NCBI RefSeq assembly: GCF_023283945.1
Contig: NZ_JAKIKW010000018.1
Location: 1-64,000, forward strand
From: Shewanella gelidimarina
GTDB taxonomy: Bacteria > Pseudomonadota > Gammaproteobacteria > Enterobacterales > Shewanellaceae
Direction: 5' to 3'
Length of the DNA stretch: 64,000 nucleotides
The notes below the pieces were generated by a model, which saw only the letters and a list, made by a program, of their open reading frames with translations, was not told the origin of the DNA and did not search any database. Position 1 is the first letter of the stretch, and every line of letters begins with the position of its first letter. A program made the translations under genes and the position numbers. This document shows positions 25,843 through 35,187 of the stretch, in pieces.

Positions 25843-26448
25843 TTATTTTTCGACGGGGTTGTACGCCACGATGCGGCCTTTCAACTTCGTCAGTTTTGCA
25901 ATATTAGACTGCATTGCAACTAATTTATCTTTTGAAATATTCGGCCCTACAAACACTTTGGTCAGCTGACCATCAATGGGTTTTGTCGGCAAGGTATAAG
26001 CGGTAAATCCCTTGCTACGTAAGCGTTTGACTAACGCTTGTACATTCGCGGCATTGTTAAAGCTGCCCAGCTGAATAGTCCATGCACTGGCGTTAGGCGC
26101 CGCCACTGTTTTGCTCGCGGTGGGCGTCGTGGTTACCACTTTAGTAACGGTTTTTTTAATCTCTGTTTTAGGCTCAACGGCAACCGCTATTTGATCTTGT
26201 TTTTGTGCTGGCTCAATTTGCCAGCTGTCATCACCATTTGAAGTTGCTGGCACTTCATTATTGAGTTCTAACGTTCCAATGGTTTGCTGCGGTAACGTTG
26301 CGTCTTCGACCTTTGGTCGTAACGGGATCTCGGCAAACTGTTCTTCTTGACGCTGTTTTTTACCATCAAGAATATCGGGTAAAAAAATGACTCCTAACGC
26401 GACAATAACAATCACACCTACTAGACGATTTTGAAAATGACTAGACAA
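25843..26448 (-). CDS. dedD: SPOR-domain protein, DedD-like
   Basis: A 201-residue bitopic inner-membrane protein: short cytoplasmic start, one membrane helix (about 8-26, LVGVIVIVALGVIFLPDIL), a periplasmic linker rich in Pro, Thr and Lys, and a C-terminal SPOR domain (about 120-198) beginning WTIQLGSFNN. SPOR domains bind denuded septal peptidoglycan, so the protein should localise to the division site as DedD does. Its start overlaps the folC end by 8 bp, showing tight coupling. Confidence 0.88.
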   Translation of the reverse strand: MSSHFQNRLVGVIVIVALGVIFLPDILDGKKQRQEEQFAEIPLRPKVEDATLPQQTIGTLELNNEVPATSNGDDSWQIEPAQKQDQIAVAVEPKTEIKKTVTKVVTTTPTASKTVAAPNASAWTIQLGSFNNAANVQALVKRLRSKGFTAYTLPTKPIDGQLTKVFVGPNISKDKLVAMQSNIAKLTKLKGRIVAYNPVEK

Positions 26449-27721
26449 AACGCTCTCCCTTTAGTAACTCTTTAAAATCGGCCACGGTGTAAAATGAGCC
26501 GAACACAATAACCATATCGTCGGCTTTAGCATCTTGTTTAACAGCATCCCAGGCCGCGCTCATATTCGTAAAGCAACTCGCTTGACTCTCGGCGGGTAAT
26601 AACGCTTTTAACGCCAACGCCGTTGAGCCACGTGCAACATCTAAATCAATAAGATACCAATGCGTTATGTCTAATGACAACTCAGCCAGTACTGCTGAAG
26701 CATCTTTATCCTTTAACATGCCACAAATAGCAAATAAGCGCTGCTTATTGATTTTTTTTAATCGAGAACGTAGATACCTTGCGGCATGGGGATTGTGTGC
26801 CACATCAACCATGACAGATGGCTTATCACAGACATGCTCTAAACGCCCAGCAAGCTGAGTATTGCCGACAGCATCCGCAATACAAGTTTTATCGATTTCA
26901 GGACATAAATGTTCTAGCACCGCAATAGCCGTTGCTGCATTGGGTTGCGGTAACGTTGGCAATGGCAAGGAACTCAATTCGAAAAGTTGACCGCTATAAT
27001 GCCAATCTGATTCATCACACTCATAACTAAACTCATGACCAACGCGGTACAAGTCGGCCGAAATGCTTTGTGCATAATCAATCAGGGTTGACGGGCAATC
27101 TGGCTCGCCCACAATTGCAGGTCGCCCCGCTCTAAATATACCTGCTTTTTCGGCTGCGACTAATGAGCGCGTGTCACCTAAATACTCTTGATGGTCAAGG
27201 TCTATCGAGGTGACAACACTAATATCGGCGTCGATAATGTTAGTCGCATCCAGTCGTCCGCCTAAGCCCACTTCGAGTAAAATAACATCGAGATGTTCAC
27301 GCTTAAACAGCACCAGTCCTGCGAGTGTTGCGTATTCAAAGAAACTTAACGAAATTTCAGCACGAGCGGCTTCGATAGCTTCAAATGCACTAACAAGTGC
27401 TTCATCTGCTGCGTCGATGCCATTGATCCGAACTCGCTCATTGTATTTGAGTAAATGGGGGGAGCTGTATACCCCTACCGTTTTACCCGTCTGCTGCAAC
27501 GCCGCTTCGATCATGGCACAGGTCGTCCCCTTACCATTAGTACCCGCAACCGTGACGACTTTTGTCATCCCAAGCTCAGTGAGTTCTAAACGATTAGCAA
27601 CCTCAGATACCCGCTCAAGGCCCATATCAATCTCAATTGGATGGATCGCCAACAGATAATCGAGCCAAATGTTCAATGGGGCTTGTGCTTTTGGGGCGCT
27701 CGGCTTAATGGATTCAATCAC
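26441..27721 (-). CDS. folC: Dihydrofolate synthase / folylpolyglutamate synthase
   Basis: A Mur-ligase-fold enzyme of 426 residues that adds glutamate to dihydropteroate and to folates. The start is the GTG at 27721, five bases after the truA stop; the longer frame would run into truA. The ATP loop is VAGTNGKGTTCAM (about 51-63), with EVGLGGRLDATNII and SIDLDHQEYLGDT further on, the last carrying the conserved His-Asp metal region. It overlaps dedD. In E. coli accD stands just before folC; here truA is adjacent instead. Confidence 0.94.
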   Translation of the reverse strand: MIESIKPSAPKAQAPLNIWLDYLLAIHPIEIDMGLERVSEVANRLELTELGMTKVVTVAGTNGKGTTCAMIEAALQQTGKTVGVYSSPHLLKYNERVRINGIDAADEALVSAFEAIEAARAEISLSFFEYATLAGLVLFKREHLDVILLEVGLGGRLDATNIIDADISVVTSIDLDHQEYLGDTRSLVAAEKAGIFRAGRPAIVGEPDCPSTLIDYAQSISADLYRVGHEFSYECDESDWHYSGQLFELSSLPLPTLPQPNAATAIAVLEHLCPEIDKTCIADAVGNTQLAGRLEHVCDKPSVMVDVAHNPHAARYLRSRLKKINKQRLFAICGMLKDKDASAVLAELSLDITHWYLIDLDVARGSTALALKALLPAESQASCFTNMSAAWDAVKQDAKADDMVIVFGSFYTVADFKELLKGERFV

Positions 27722-27725
27722 GGTG

Positions 27726-28511
27726 TTAGTCCAACATAAATAACGGGCCCAGGGCCAACTTAGGCAATTCAAATTGGTCTGGATAGGTAACATCAACCAA
27801 ATACAAACCATTGGGTTTTGCAGTGGCTGCTGCTTTGGATCTGTCTTTCAATGCGAGCAAGGTATTAACCCATTCAGCTTGCTGCTTACCTTTTCCAATC
27901 TCAAGCAAGGTGCCAACAATATTACGTACCATGTGATGTAAGAAGGCATTGGCTTTGATATCAACACAGATATACATACCTTGGCGAGTCACATTCACTT
28001 CATGTACTTTGCGAAATGGTGTTTTTGACTGGCATTGAAGTGCTCTAAAACTAGTAAAGTCATGTTCACCGACAAATAGCTGTGCCGCTTGGTGCATCTT
28101 GTTCTCATCAATTTCGCCACGGTAATGGCTAACGCCACTTCTTAAAATGCCCGGACGTAATTGATGATTATAAATCATATAGCGGTAGCGTCTTGCCGTC
28201 GCCGAAAAACGAGCATGGAACTCGTCATCCACGACTTTGACCCAACGCACTGCGACATTATCAGGTAAGTTAACATTTACCCCTAATGTCCAAGCGGTAT
28301 CTTTGCGGATGGCATTCGTTTCAAAATGCACCACTTGGCCAGTTGCATGCACGCCAGTATCCGTTCTTCCCGCACATTGGACCGTAATAGGTTCATTCGC
28401 AACAATAGAGAGCGCTTTCTCTAACTGGGCTTGCACAGAGTCGACATCGAGTTGGCGTTGCCACCCGAAATACTGACTACCATCATACTCTATACCTAAC
28501 GCAACCCGCAT
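27726..28511 (-). CDS. truA: tRNA pseudouridine(38-40) synthase
   Basis: Converts uridines 38-40 of the anticodon stem-loop to pseudouridine. 261 residues from the ATG at 28511 ([18 protein letters not shown]), which has AGAGG upstream; eight additional residues in the open frame are not family-like. The catalytic Asp lies in [18 protein letters not shown], and [17 protein letters not shown] is the conserved C-terminal motif. Upstream is fimV with its own terminator; downstream is folC after 4 bp. Confidence 0.95.
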   Translation of the reverse strand: MRVALGIEYDGSQYFGWQRQLDVDSVQAQLEKALSIVANEPITVQCAGRTDTGVHATGQVVHFETNAIRKDTAWTLGVNVNLPDNVAVRWVKVVDDEFHARFSATARRYRYMIYNHQLRPGILRSGVSHYRGEIDENKMHQAAQLFVGEHDFTSFRALQCQSKTPFRKVHEVNVTRQGMYICVDIKANAFLHHMVRNIVGTLLEIGKGKQQAEWVNTLLALKDRSKAAATAKPNGLYLVDVTYPDQFELPKLALGPLFMLD

Positions 28512-28640
28512 CACACACCTCTTAACTCGGTTCAACTATGTTTGAACGACAATGCCAAAAAGATTAATCGACAGTATCGCTAAACGAAATCATTTAATAG
28601 GCGGCGATTCTAGCATACCAGTGCCAAACGATAAGCATAA

Positions 28641-28664
28641 AAAAGGCGCCTTAAGCGCCGTTTT
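28641..28664 (-). terminator. Rho-independent terminator of fimV
   Basis: On the minus strand GGCGC TTAAG GCGCC is followed by a run of T residues, directly after the fimV stop codon. Confidence 0.85.
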
Positions 28665-28676
28665 CAACTGATTATT

Positions 28677-31577
28677 TTACACTAACTCATTTATCAATCC
28701 TGCCGCTTCTTCTTGCTGCCTTTCATTGCCATCGAGTTCAACCTCTTTAAGCAACGCATGAGCGCTGTCATTATCATCTATTTCAATATAAGCACGCGCT
28801 AAGTCGAGTTTGGCATTGATTGAGTTTTCCGCATCATCAACGTCCACCATCGCAATATTGCCCATAAACGAATCAAGCTCGCCCATGTCGACGTCTAACT
28901 CTTTATAAAGATCCGTTTCAACACTGTCTTCGTCTGCTTCATTGAGTAATCGATCGATATCAATAAAGCCGTTATCTTTTTGGAAAGACGTTAAGTCATG
29001 CTCTGGAATATGACTCGCAGAAACACTTCCTTCATTAGCATCAAGTGCGGCCAATGCTTGGTCAACGGTTAGCTTGCTATCATCTTCGATGATAAACGAG
29101 TTAATGTCCTCTTCGTCTTCACCCTCAACAGCTGATGCCCCGGTTGCAGCAAGTGCACTGAGTAGTTCATCATCGGTTAGTGTCGAATTGCTTAACTCAG
29201 TGGATGCTCCATCCCAATCAAGTGCTGCAGGTTCGGCTTTTTTGGTGCCTTTAAGATCATCAAAGAAACCACTGTCTTTTTCAACTTTTACACTTGGCTC
29301 TATCGGTGTAGAACTAAATTCAAGCATGTTGTCTGCAGCTTGTGGCAGTTCATCTGCATCTATCTTTAGATCGATACTTACGTCGACGTCAGTTGCCACA
29401 TCGCTTTTGAATTCAGGAAGCTCAGTCGTATCTAGCGCAGAGGTATCAAAATCCAAGCTGAAATCAACATCGGTAGCCTCCGTCAGTGTGCTCTTGTTCT
29501 CTTCGCTGCTATGTAACTCACTAAGAACATTATCTGCAGATGTTGCTGACAAATTAAACTCTGCCAATAAGCTATCAAGTTCACCCTCTTCAACGGGTTG
29601 CTCTGGCACTTCTGTCGCTAACTCTGCAGCGATATCATCAACTAATGCTTTCGACTCTTGCGGGAGTTGAATTGCATGTTCATCAACCGGGGCGTCGAGA
29701 TCGGCGAGTAACGCATCCAGTTCATTATCTAAGTCCGCTTCATTCACGCTGATATCATCGACACCAAGGTCAAGCTCGGCGGCAATTTCTAAAGGCAGTT
29801 CAAGCTCAGCAGCGATTTCGTCAGACAATGCATCAATATCGCTATCATTGGCCAATGTATCTTGCTCATCAGCTGTGATATCAAACTCTGCAAGCAGTGA
29901 GTCTAAATCATCGTTAGGAGTAACGTCTTCCTTTATCGCTGGGCTGTTGGCCGCCAGAAGCAAGTCTAGTTCATCGAGTTCTGGTTCGCGGTTAAGCGCT
30001 TCATTGGTACTATCTTCATCAAATCCCGCTAACAGTGCATCGAGAGCGTCTTCATCAGCGATTGATTCATTTGTGGTATCTTCATCAAATCCCGCTAGCA
30101 ATGCATCGAGAGCGTCTTCATCAGCGATTGATTCACTTTTAGGTTCTTCATCAAAGCCCGCTAGCAATGCATCAGGATCGTCTTCAGCTGTGATTGATTC
30201 ACTTTTAGGTTCTTCATTAAAACCAGCAAGTAGCGCATCAAGATCATCTTCTTTTGCTACAGCATCAGTGTTAGATTCTTCATCAAAACCTGCTAACAAT
30301 GCATCGAGGTCATCTTCATCAGCGATTGATTCATTTGTAGTATCTTCATCAAAACCCGCTAACAAGGCATCGAGGTCATCTTCGTTTTCTGCAGAGGGCT
30401 GCTCTAGTGAATCAAAGGCTTCAACTTCGCCATCTTGCTCACCCATCGCCTCCGCCCACAAATCATCTAACGACTGCCCTTCATCTGCCGCCTCTTCAAC
30501 CACAAATTCAGCTGAGTCGTTCGACTTTGGCAGCTCAATCACATCCATTGAGTCAACTGAGCTTTCAGCCTGCTCTGAATCTAAATGTATTGCTAAACTA
30601 TCATCGGTATCAGACGCTTCATCGCTCGCAGCACTCTCAGTCAATACCTCAGCTTCACTGGTTTCTGGATTAGCTTCCAAGGGGGTGTCACTGTCATTAC
30701 GGCGACGGATAAACATCCAGAAAAGCCCGAGCATAAGAAGCGCTGGAACCACTGCACCGAAGATCAGCAACAAGGGGTTATCCATCAAAGAGCGCCAAAG
30801 TGTTGATGTTGGTTGCTCTTTTTCTTGACTCAGTAAATCAATCTTTTCTTGCTTAGCAGTAACGTCACTCTTAAGCGCGTCATTTTCTAAATTTTTATCT
30901 TGCAACGCCTGCTTTAGCAGTGCGTTTTCTGCTTTCAGCTCTGAGATCTTTTCCTGAAAGGATTCAGTATCAGTCGAGCTGATGGTAATTTCATCTGTAG
31001 CCCGAGCCAATTCATCTGTCAGTGCTAAATTAAGCGCTTCTGCTTGCTCAAGTTTATCGCTGAGCGATTTAATTTCAGTGGGTGTTTCACTTGCTTTGAT
31101 AACAGTTTTAACTGTGGGTTTGACGACGGGGTTAACCCGTTGCTTAACGATGCTCTCGGCGGGTTTCGCTTTTGTTGGCGCCGTTGACGACCAACCACGA
31201 TCGTTATATTCAGCACGTTTTTTAGCATCTGTTGTTGATACCTGCTGCATGACGTTTTTTGACGGCACCAGTAAGATCATTCCGCGTTCTAAGCTATTAT
31301 AATTCTTTCCGCTAAAGGCGTGAGGGTTAGCATCGAATAGTGCCGACATCACTTGATAAACCGTTACGCTATTATCTGGTTTTACCGCCTGAGCGATACT
31401 CCAAAAGGTATCAGATGATGTGGTAGGACCATATTGTCGCTTGACCGACTGAACTTGGCCTTCAGGACCGGTGATCTTTAAAGATTCTGCAACGGCAAGA
31501 TTAATCGAAGGGCCAACAGTTAAGACAGTTAAAACGACGGCAAAAATGCCAACAAGATGTGAAGTGCGAAAATTCAT
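28677..31577 (-). CDS. fimV: FimV/HubP family polar landmark protein
   Basis: A 966-residue inner-membrane hub of the FimV/HubP family, which in Vibrio and Shewanella organises chemotaxis, flagellum and chromosome-origin proteins at the pole. The ATG at 31577 has GGAAGG upstream and opens a signal region (VGIFAVVLTVLTVGPSINLAVA). A LysM-type peptidoglycan-binding domain lies at about 60-110, then a coiled coil (about 175-245), a membrane helix near 265-287 (LLLIFGAVVPALLMLGLFWMF), a very acidic cytoplasmic tail with about six 22-residue repeats, and a C-terminal TPR-like FimV motif (KLDLARAYIEIDD). Gene context between asd and truA is the usual one. Confidence 0.92.
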   Translation of the reverse strand: MNFRTSHLVGIFAVVLTVLTVGPSINLAVAESLKITGPEGQVQSVKRQYGPTTSSDTFWSIAQAVKPDNSVTVYQVMSALFDANPHAFSGKNYNSLERGMILLVPSKNVMQQVSTTDAKKRAEYNDRGWSSTAPTKAKPAESIVKQRVNPVVKPTVKTVIKASETPTEIKSLSDKLEQAEALNLALTDELARATDEITISSTDTESFQEKISELKAENALLKQALQDKNLENDALKSDVTAKQEKIDLLSQEKEQPTSTLWRSLMDNPLLLIFGAVVPALLMLGLFWMFIRRRNDSDTPLEANPETSEAEVLTESAASDEASDTDDSLAIHLDSEQAESSVDSMDVIELPKSNDSAEFVVEEAADEGQSLDDLWAEAMGEQDGEVEAFDSLEQPSAENEDDLDALLAGFDEDTTNESIADEDDLDALLAGFDEESNTDAVAKEDDLDALLAGFNEEPKSESITAEDDPDALLAGFDEEPKSESIADEDALDALLAGFDEDTTNESIADEDALDALLAGFDEDSTNEALNREPELDELDLLLAANSPAIKEDVTPNDDLDSLLAEFDITADEQDTLANDSDIDALSDEIAAELELPLEIAAELDLGVDDISVNEADLDNELDALLADLDAPVDEHAIQLPQESKALVDDIAAELATEVPEQPVEEGELDSLLAEFNLSATSADNVLSELHSSEENKSTLTEATDVDFSLDFDTSALDTTELPEFKSDVATDVDVSIDLKIDADELPQAADNMLEFSSTPIEPSVKVEKDSGFFDDLKGTKKAEPAALDWDGASTELSNSTLTDDELLSALAATGASAVEGEDEEDINSFIIEDDSKLTVDQALAALDANEGSVSASHIPEHDLTSFQKDNGFIDIDRLLNEADEDSVETDLYKELDVDMGELDSFMGNIAMVDVDDAENSINAKLDLARAYIEIDDNDSAHALLKEVELDGNERQQEEAAGLINELV
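29996..30389 (-). repeat. Six 66-bp tandem repeats in fimV (acidic 22-residue units)
   Basis: Six units of the form (D/E)EDDLDALLAGFDEDTTNESI repeat in frame with small differences; the region is strongly acidic. Such repeats vary in number among FimV/HubP proteins and are thought to bind polar client proteins. High identity between units makes expansion and loss likely. Confidence 0.85.
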
Positions 31578-31698
31578 CAATCCTTCCCTTTGAAGCATAG
31601 GAGCCACTGTTTAGTGACAAGCTTTAGGCAATTGTATTTATTGAGATTACTATAAACTAGATTAAGTTGCCCTGCTACTGTTCACAACTCTAAAACAT

Positions 31699-31725
31699 AA
31701 AAAGCCCGCATAGTGCGGGCTTTTT
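31699..31725. terminator. Rho-independent terminator after asd
   Basis: AAAAAGCCCGCA, loop TAG, TGCGGGCTTTTT: a perfect symmetric hairpin 28 bp beyond the asd stop, which separates pdxB-asd from fimV. Confidence 0.92.
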
Positions 31726-31753
31726 AAACAATTATGCTCAATGCAGGATCAGA

Positions 31754-32770
31754 TTAATAATAATCTCTGATAAGCACTTCTGCAATTTGTACGCTATTTA
31801 AGGCAGCGCCTTTACGAATATTATCAGAGACAACCCAAAGGTTTATGCCATTGTCGTGAGAAATATCTTTTCTGACTCGACCAACATAAACAGGATCTGA
31901 GCCCGTGCCATCGGTGACTGCAGTCGGATAATCTTCATCAGACTCAAACAGTTCAACGCCAGGAGCACCGCGCAACACTTCTTTAACCTCTTCAGCATCG
32001 ACAGGTTGTAGTGTTTCGAGATGGATAGCTTCTGAGTGACCGTAAAATACTGGTACACGCACTGCTGTTGGGTTCACTACGATATTTTCATCACCGAAGA
32101 TCTTTTGCGTTTCCCACACCATTTTCATCTCTTCTTTGGTGTAGCCATTGTCCATAAACTTATCAATTTGTGGCAATACGTTAAACGCAATTTGCTTTGA
32201 ATAGGTTTTCGGTTCAACAGGCAGACCTTGCAGTAACTTAGAACACTGCGTCGCTAGCTCTTCTACTGACTTTTTACCTGAACCTGATACAGATTGATAT
32301 GTCGCGACATTAATACGCGAGATCCCGAAAGCATCATGGATCGGTTTAAGTGCAACCAACATTTGAATGGTTGAACAGTTAGGATTCGCAATAATATTGC
32401 GATTTCTAAAGTCGGCAATCGCTTCTGGGTTAACTTCAGGGATAACAAGTGGCACATCAATGTCATATCTAAAGTGCGATGTGTTATCGATAACAACACA
32501 GCCTTGCTCTGCAGCAATTGGCGCCCACTTTTCAGACACATCACCACCCGCCGAGAAGAAACCGATCTGAGCTTTCGACCAGTCAAAGGTATCCACGTCC
32601 AAAATCTCGACCTGTTTACCATGGAAGCTGACCGTATTACCGGCGCTGCGACTGCTGGCTAGAGGGTACAACTTTGCAACCGGAAAATTACGCTCTTCGA
32701 GGATCTCAATGATAACTTGACCCACTGCGCCCGATGCACCTAATACGACAACATTATATTCCTGCGACAT
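31754..32770 (-). CDS. asd: Aspartate-semialdehyde dehydrogenase
   Basis: Reduces aspartyl phosphate to aspartate semialdehyde for lysine, threonine, methionine and diaminopimelate. 338 residues from the ATG at 32770 (MSQEYNVVVLGASGAVG), three bases after the pdxB stop. The NADP-binding GASGAVG is near the N-terminus, the catalytic cysteine lies in IANPNCSTIQML (near residue 130), and the active-site His is expected in FYGHSEAIH. In E. coli the gene at this place is usg, a non-functional homologue; here the cysteine and neighbouring residues are intact, so an active enzyme is expected. Confidence 0.92.
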   Translation of the reverse strand: MSQEYNVVVLGASGAVGQVIIEILEERNFPVAKLYPLASSRSAGNTVSFHGKQVEILDVDTFDWSKAQIGFFSAGGDVSEKWAPIAAEQGCVVIDNTSHFRYDIDVPLVIPEVNPEAIADFRNRNIIANPNCSTIQMLVALKPIHDAFGISRINVATYQSVSGSGKKSVEELATQCSKLLQGLPVEPKTYSKQIAFNVLPQIDKFMDNGYTKEEMKMVWETQKIFGDENIVVNPTAVRVPVFYGHSEAIHLETLQPVDAEEVKEVLRGAPGVELFESDEDYPTAVTDGTGSDPVYVGRVRKDISHDNGINLWVVSDNIRKGAALNSVQIAEVLIRDYY

Positions 32771-32772
32771 AA

Positions 32773-33903
32773 TTACAGCCCGACTCCTGAAAACCCTAAA
32801 TTGGATAACCAATTTACATTAGTTTGCCCCATATTGCCTACCTTTAATGCGCTAAATTCACGTCTATGCTTGTGATTTTTTCTCATATGATCAAACCCCT
32901 GGTTATTAAGAAAGTTTTTTCTGAATAACTCATCATCATCGCGCAAATCATATACAAATCTCGCCAGCTGTAATAGCGCTCTTTCGGTAGCGATGTCAGT
33001 CACTGTCACTTGTTCACTCCACAACGCGGGTAACAAGGCGTCCATCTTATTTTCACCCGCAATGTTCAGTATCTTAGCCAACTGCTGATACAGCATGTAA
33101 GTCCCACGCGCTTTGCCCTCTAATGAGTAACCGGCAATGTGCGGGGTACAAAATTCGATATAAGGCACCAGTTCAGGCAAAGGATGAGGTTCACCTTCCC
33201 ACACATCAAGTACAACTTTTATGTCATCTCGTTGCTGTTTAAACTTAAGTAATGCACGATTATCAATTACCTCCCCGCGACAGCAGTTAAGCAGCCAAGT
33301 GTTTTCACGCAAACGATTTAAACGAGCCTCATCGAATAGATACCATGTTTTATGTTCACCCGTTTTAGTAATGGGCGCATGTAAACTAATCACATCGCAT
33401 TTATCAATGAGGAAGTTCAAAGAAACAAAACTACGAGGATCGCCTTTTGCTTCGAGTACAGGATCACAAAGCAAGACTTCAATTCCATAAGCTGCTAGAC
33501 ATTTGGCAACGGCAGTACCGGTATTCCCTGCGCCAACAATCCCCACCACTTTGCCTTTTAAAGGACTTTTAAAGCGCTGGGCAAGTTCTAACATGGCGAT
33601 AAAGGCAAACTCACCAACGGCAGTCGCATTGCAGCCAGGAGCATTGGAGAAAGGAATGTTACGGCTGGCAAGGTAGTCTAAATCAATATGGTCAGTGCCA
33701 ATTGTTGCGCTACCGACAAACTTAAGTTGGTTATTTCCTGCGAGTAATGCTTGGTTCACTTGAGTAACCGAACGCACCAGCAATATATCCACGTCATTAA
33801 CTTGCTCTGCAGTTAACTCTCGGCCATTAACGGTTTCTATGGTGCCTAAATGGCCAAATAGTTGTTGAACATAAGGCATGTTTTCATCGGCAAGGATCTT
33901 CAT
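32773..33903 (-). CDS. pdxB: 4-phosphoerythronate dehydrogenase
   Basis: NAD-dependent oxidation of 4-phosphoerythronate, second step of the pyridoxal phosphate pathway. 376 residues from the ATG at 33903 ([16 protein letters not shown]) with TAGGAA upstream; sixteen extra residues in the longer frame are not family-like. The Rossmann motif is [14 protein letters not shown] (about 117-130), with catalytic Arg in [12 protein letters not shown], Glu in DVWEGEPHP and His in [12 protein letters not shown]. It is first in the pdxB-asd unit. Confidence 0.94.
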   Translation of the reverse strand: MKILADENMPYVQQLFGHLGTIETVNGRELTAEQVNDVDILLVRSVTQVNQALLAGNNQLKFVGSATIGTDHIDLDYLASRNIPFSNAPGCNATAVGEFAFIAMLELAQRFKSPLKGKVVGIVGAGNTGTAVAKCLAAYGIEVLLCDPVLEAKGDPRSFVSLNFLIDKCDVISLHAPITKTGEHKTWYLFDEARLNRLRENTWLLNCCRGEVIDNRALLKFKQQRDDIKVVLDVWEGEPHPLPELVPYIEFCTPHIAGYSLEGKARGTYMLYQQLAKILNIAGENKMDALLPALWSEQVTVTDIATERALLQLARFVYDLRDDDELFRKNFLNNQGFDHMRKNHKHRREFSALKVGNMGQTNVNWLSNLGFSGVGL

Positions 33904-34284
33904 TATGGTTCCTAAACGTATGCTGAATCCGTAAGGAGTGCATTCTAGCAAGATGGTTGCAACTTGAATATCGAGCCGAAGGTATTTTCAGACATGTTTT
34001 ACCAAAACCCTTGATTGACGGGTTTAGCTTACTCCCGATAGTCTCTCTGAGCGCAGCTACGCTGAGAATCTTGATACAGAAACTTATAAGCATTACCCGA
34101 CAAGGTGACAAGACTGTTGGGCCATTAATCATAGGTACCTATCTCTTTAGCCTCGCTAAGGGTAAAAATACCAAAGCCGAAGGGGTAAAGAACATCGACT
34201 CTGAATTTTCTATCTTAACGTTGTATTGAAATATAGATGATGGCGAAATGAAATAGGACATATAAATATATGACAACCTACAGT
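33904..34284. other. Interval upstream of pdxB without a convincing gene
   Basis: A plus-strand open frame (33957-34229) lacks a ribosome-binding site and any recognisable domain. Apart from the divergent control region of pdxB I see no structured element. Confidence 0.5.
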
Positions 34285-34476
34285 TTACTCATTGTTTAAC
34301 TGCTGTTTGTCCCTTTCTATTAGTGATAGCTGTTTGTCTATTTGATCAGCTTCATAACTTAGTTGAGAATAACTTTTTATGTCTCCATTTCTTTGAGCAT
34401 GCATAGCTTGTTCAAGTTTTATAGAGAGAAGTTTATTCAGTTTTTTTGTTGGATTTGATTTAAATATAGAAAACAT
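34285..34476 (-). CDS. DUF6435-like small protein
   Basis: A 63-residue, highly charged, all-helical protein of unknown function: MFSIFKSNPTKKLNKLL, then LEQAMHAQRNGDIKSYSQLS and a basic end. The MF-x-FF/IFK start, the central AxxAQRNGDI(K/R)xYxxLS motif and the length agree with DUF6435 proteins of marine gammaproteobacteria as I recall them. It stands alone. The conserved motif resembles one TPR-like helix pair. Confidence 0.75.
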   Translation of the reverse strand: MFSIFKSNPTKKLNKLLSIKLEQAMHAQRNGDIKSYSQLSYEADQIDKQLSLIERDKQQLNNE

Positions 34477-34510
34477 TTACGTGTCTCAATCAGGTCTGTT
34501 AGTTCCCTAT

Positions 34511-34588
34511 ACGACTAAATTCCACTATTCGATTACTTATCTTGCGAATTACCCCTTAGCAAGATGCCTACGCCAGTAAATTAGTCGT
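34511..34588. repeat. 78-bp imperfect palindrome
   Basis: Outer arms ACGACTAA (34511-34518) and TTAGTCGT (34581-34588) and inner arms ATCTTGC (34539-34545) and GCAAGAT (34559-34565) are nested and concentric. It could be a cruciform-forming repeat or remnant of a MITE. Confidence 0.5.
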
Positions 34589-35075
34589 GACTTGTTCAGA
34601 GTTTCGCTTGTTGACTGATTGGATGATTGGATGATTAATTGGTTCAATATCCCTTAGCCACTCCGGATATCGTTTGCACAGTCTAAAGTTTTAGTGAAAC
34701 AATCGTGCTATATGAAATCAAATTTGGATAGCACGGTAAAATATGCTGTGAACCTATATTACTTGGGATTTAACTTACTGCATATCTTTACATTCCATTC
34801 ACGAGTGACTCGAGAGCGGTAACATAAAGTCAAAAAGTCAGATTCAACACTTACCATCTTCCTTTACAATATTTAAACCTCCAAAAACATCTTCCAACGA
34901 CTTATCTTGCTAACACAACTCAAAAAACAGACAACTATCCTGACAGCGTGGCTGTTAATATAAGCTATAATATCCCCCGTAAAATCAACACCAACAACTC
35001 AATCGTTCAAATTAGTTGGTCAGCTTGATGACCATACTCATTAACTTAATTAGTATCTTAGAAGATTGATACATC

Positions 35076-35103
35076 CACATCTCCATGTTTACACATCTCC
35101 ATG
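35076..35103. repeat. 12-bp direct repeat in the leader of the octopine-dehydrogenase-like gene
   Basis: CACATCTCCATG occurs at 35076-35087 and again at 35092-35103, 16 bp apart, about 85 bp before the ATG. It may be a regulator site or replication slippage. Confidence 0.4.
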
Positions 35104-35187
35104 CTTTCATATTTCCAAGGGCTTATATTTTCAAGAGGCTTAAATTTAATAACATCTTGAATAAAAACATAAAGACAAAGGAATAAA

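Larger units (their letters stand above)
34477..35187. other. 711-bp gene-free AT-rich interval before the octopine-dehydrogenase-like gene
   Basis: No frame with a start signal was seen. It contains an imperfect palindrome at 34511-34588, a short GATTGGAT tandem repeat at 34617-34641, and a direct repeat at 35076-35103. The AAAGGAAT ribosome-binding site of the next gene lies at the right end. The long leader may be regulatory, but no known riboswitch pattern was recognised. Confidence 0.5.

Noticed and set aside
29848..30828. 326-codon Ser-rich plus-strand frame opposite fimV
   Set aside because: It is antisense to the acidic GAT/GAA-rich repeats of fimV, which read as Ser-rich on the other strand.
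33957..34229. 90-codon plus-strand frame upstream of pdxB
   Set aside because: No ribosome-binding site, no recognisable domain, and part of it overlaps the pdxB control region.
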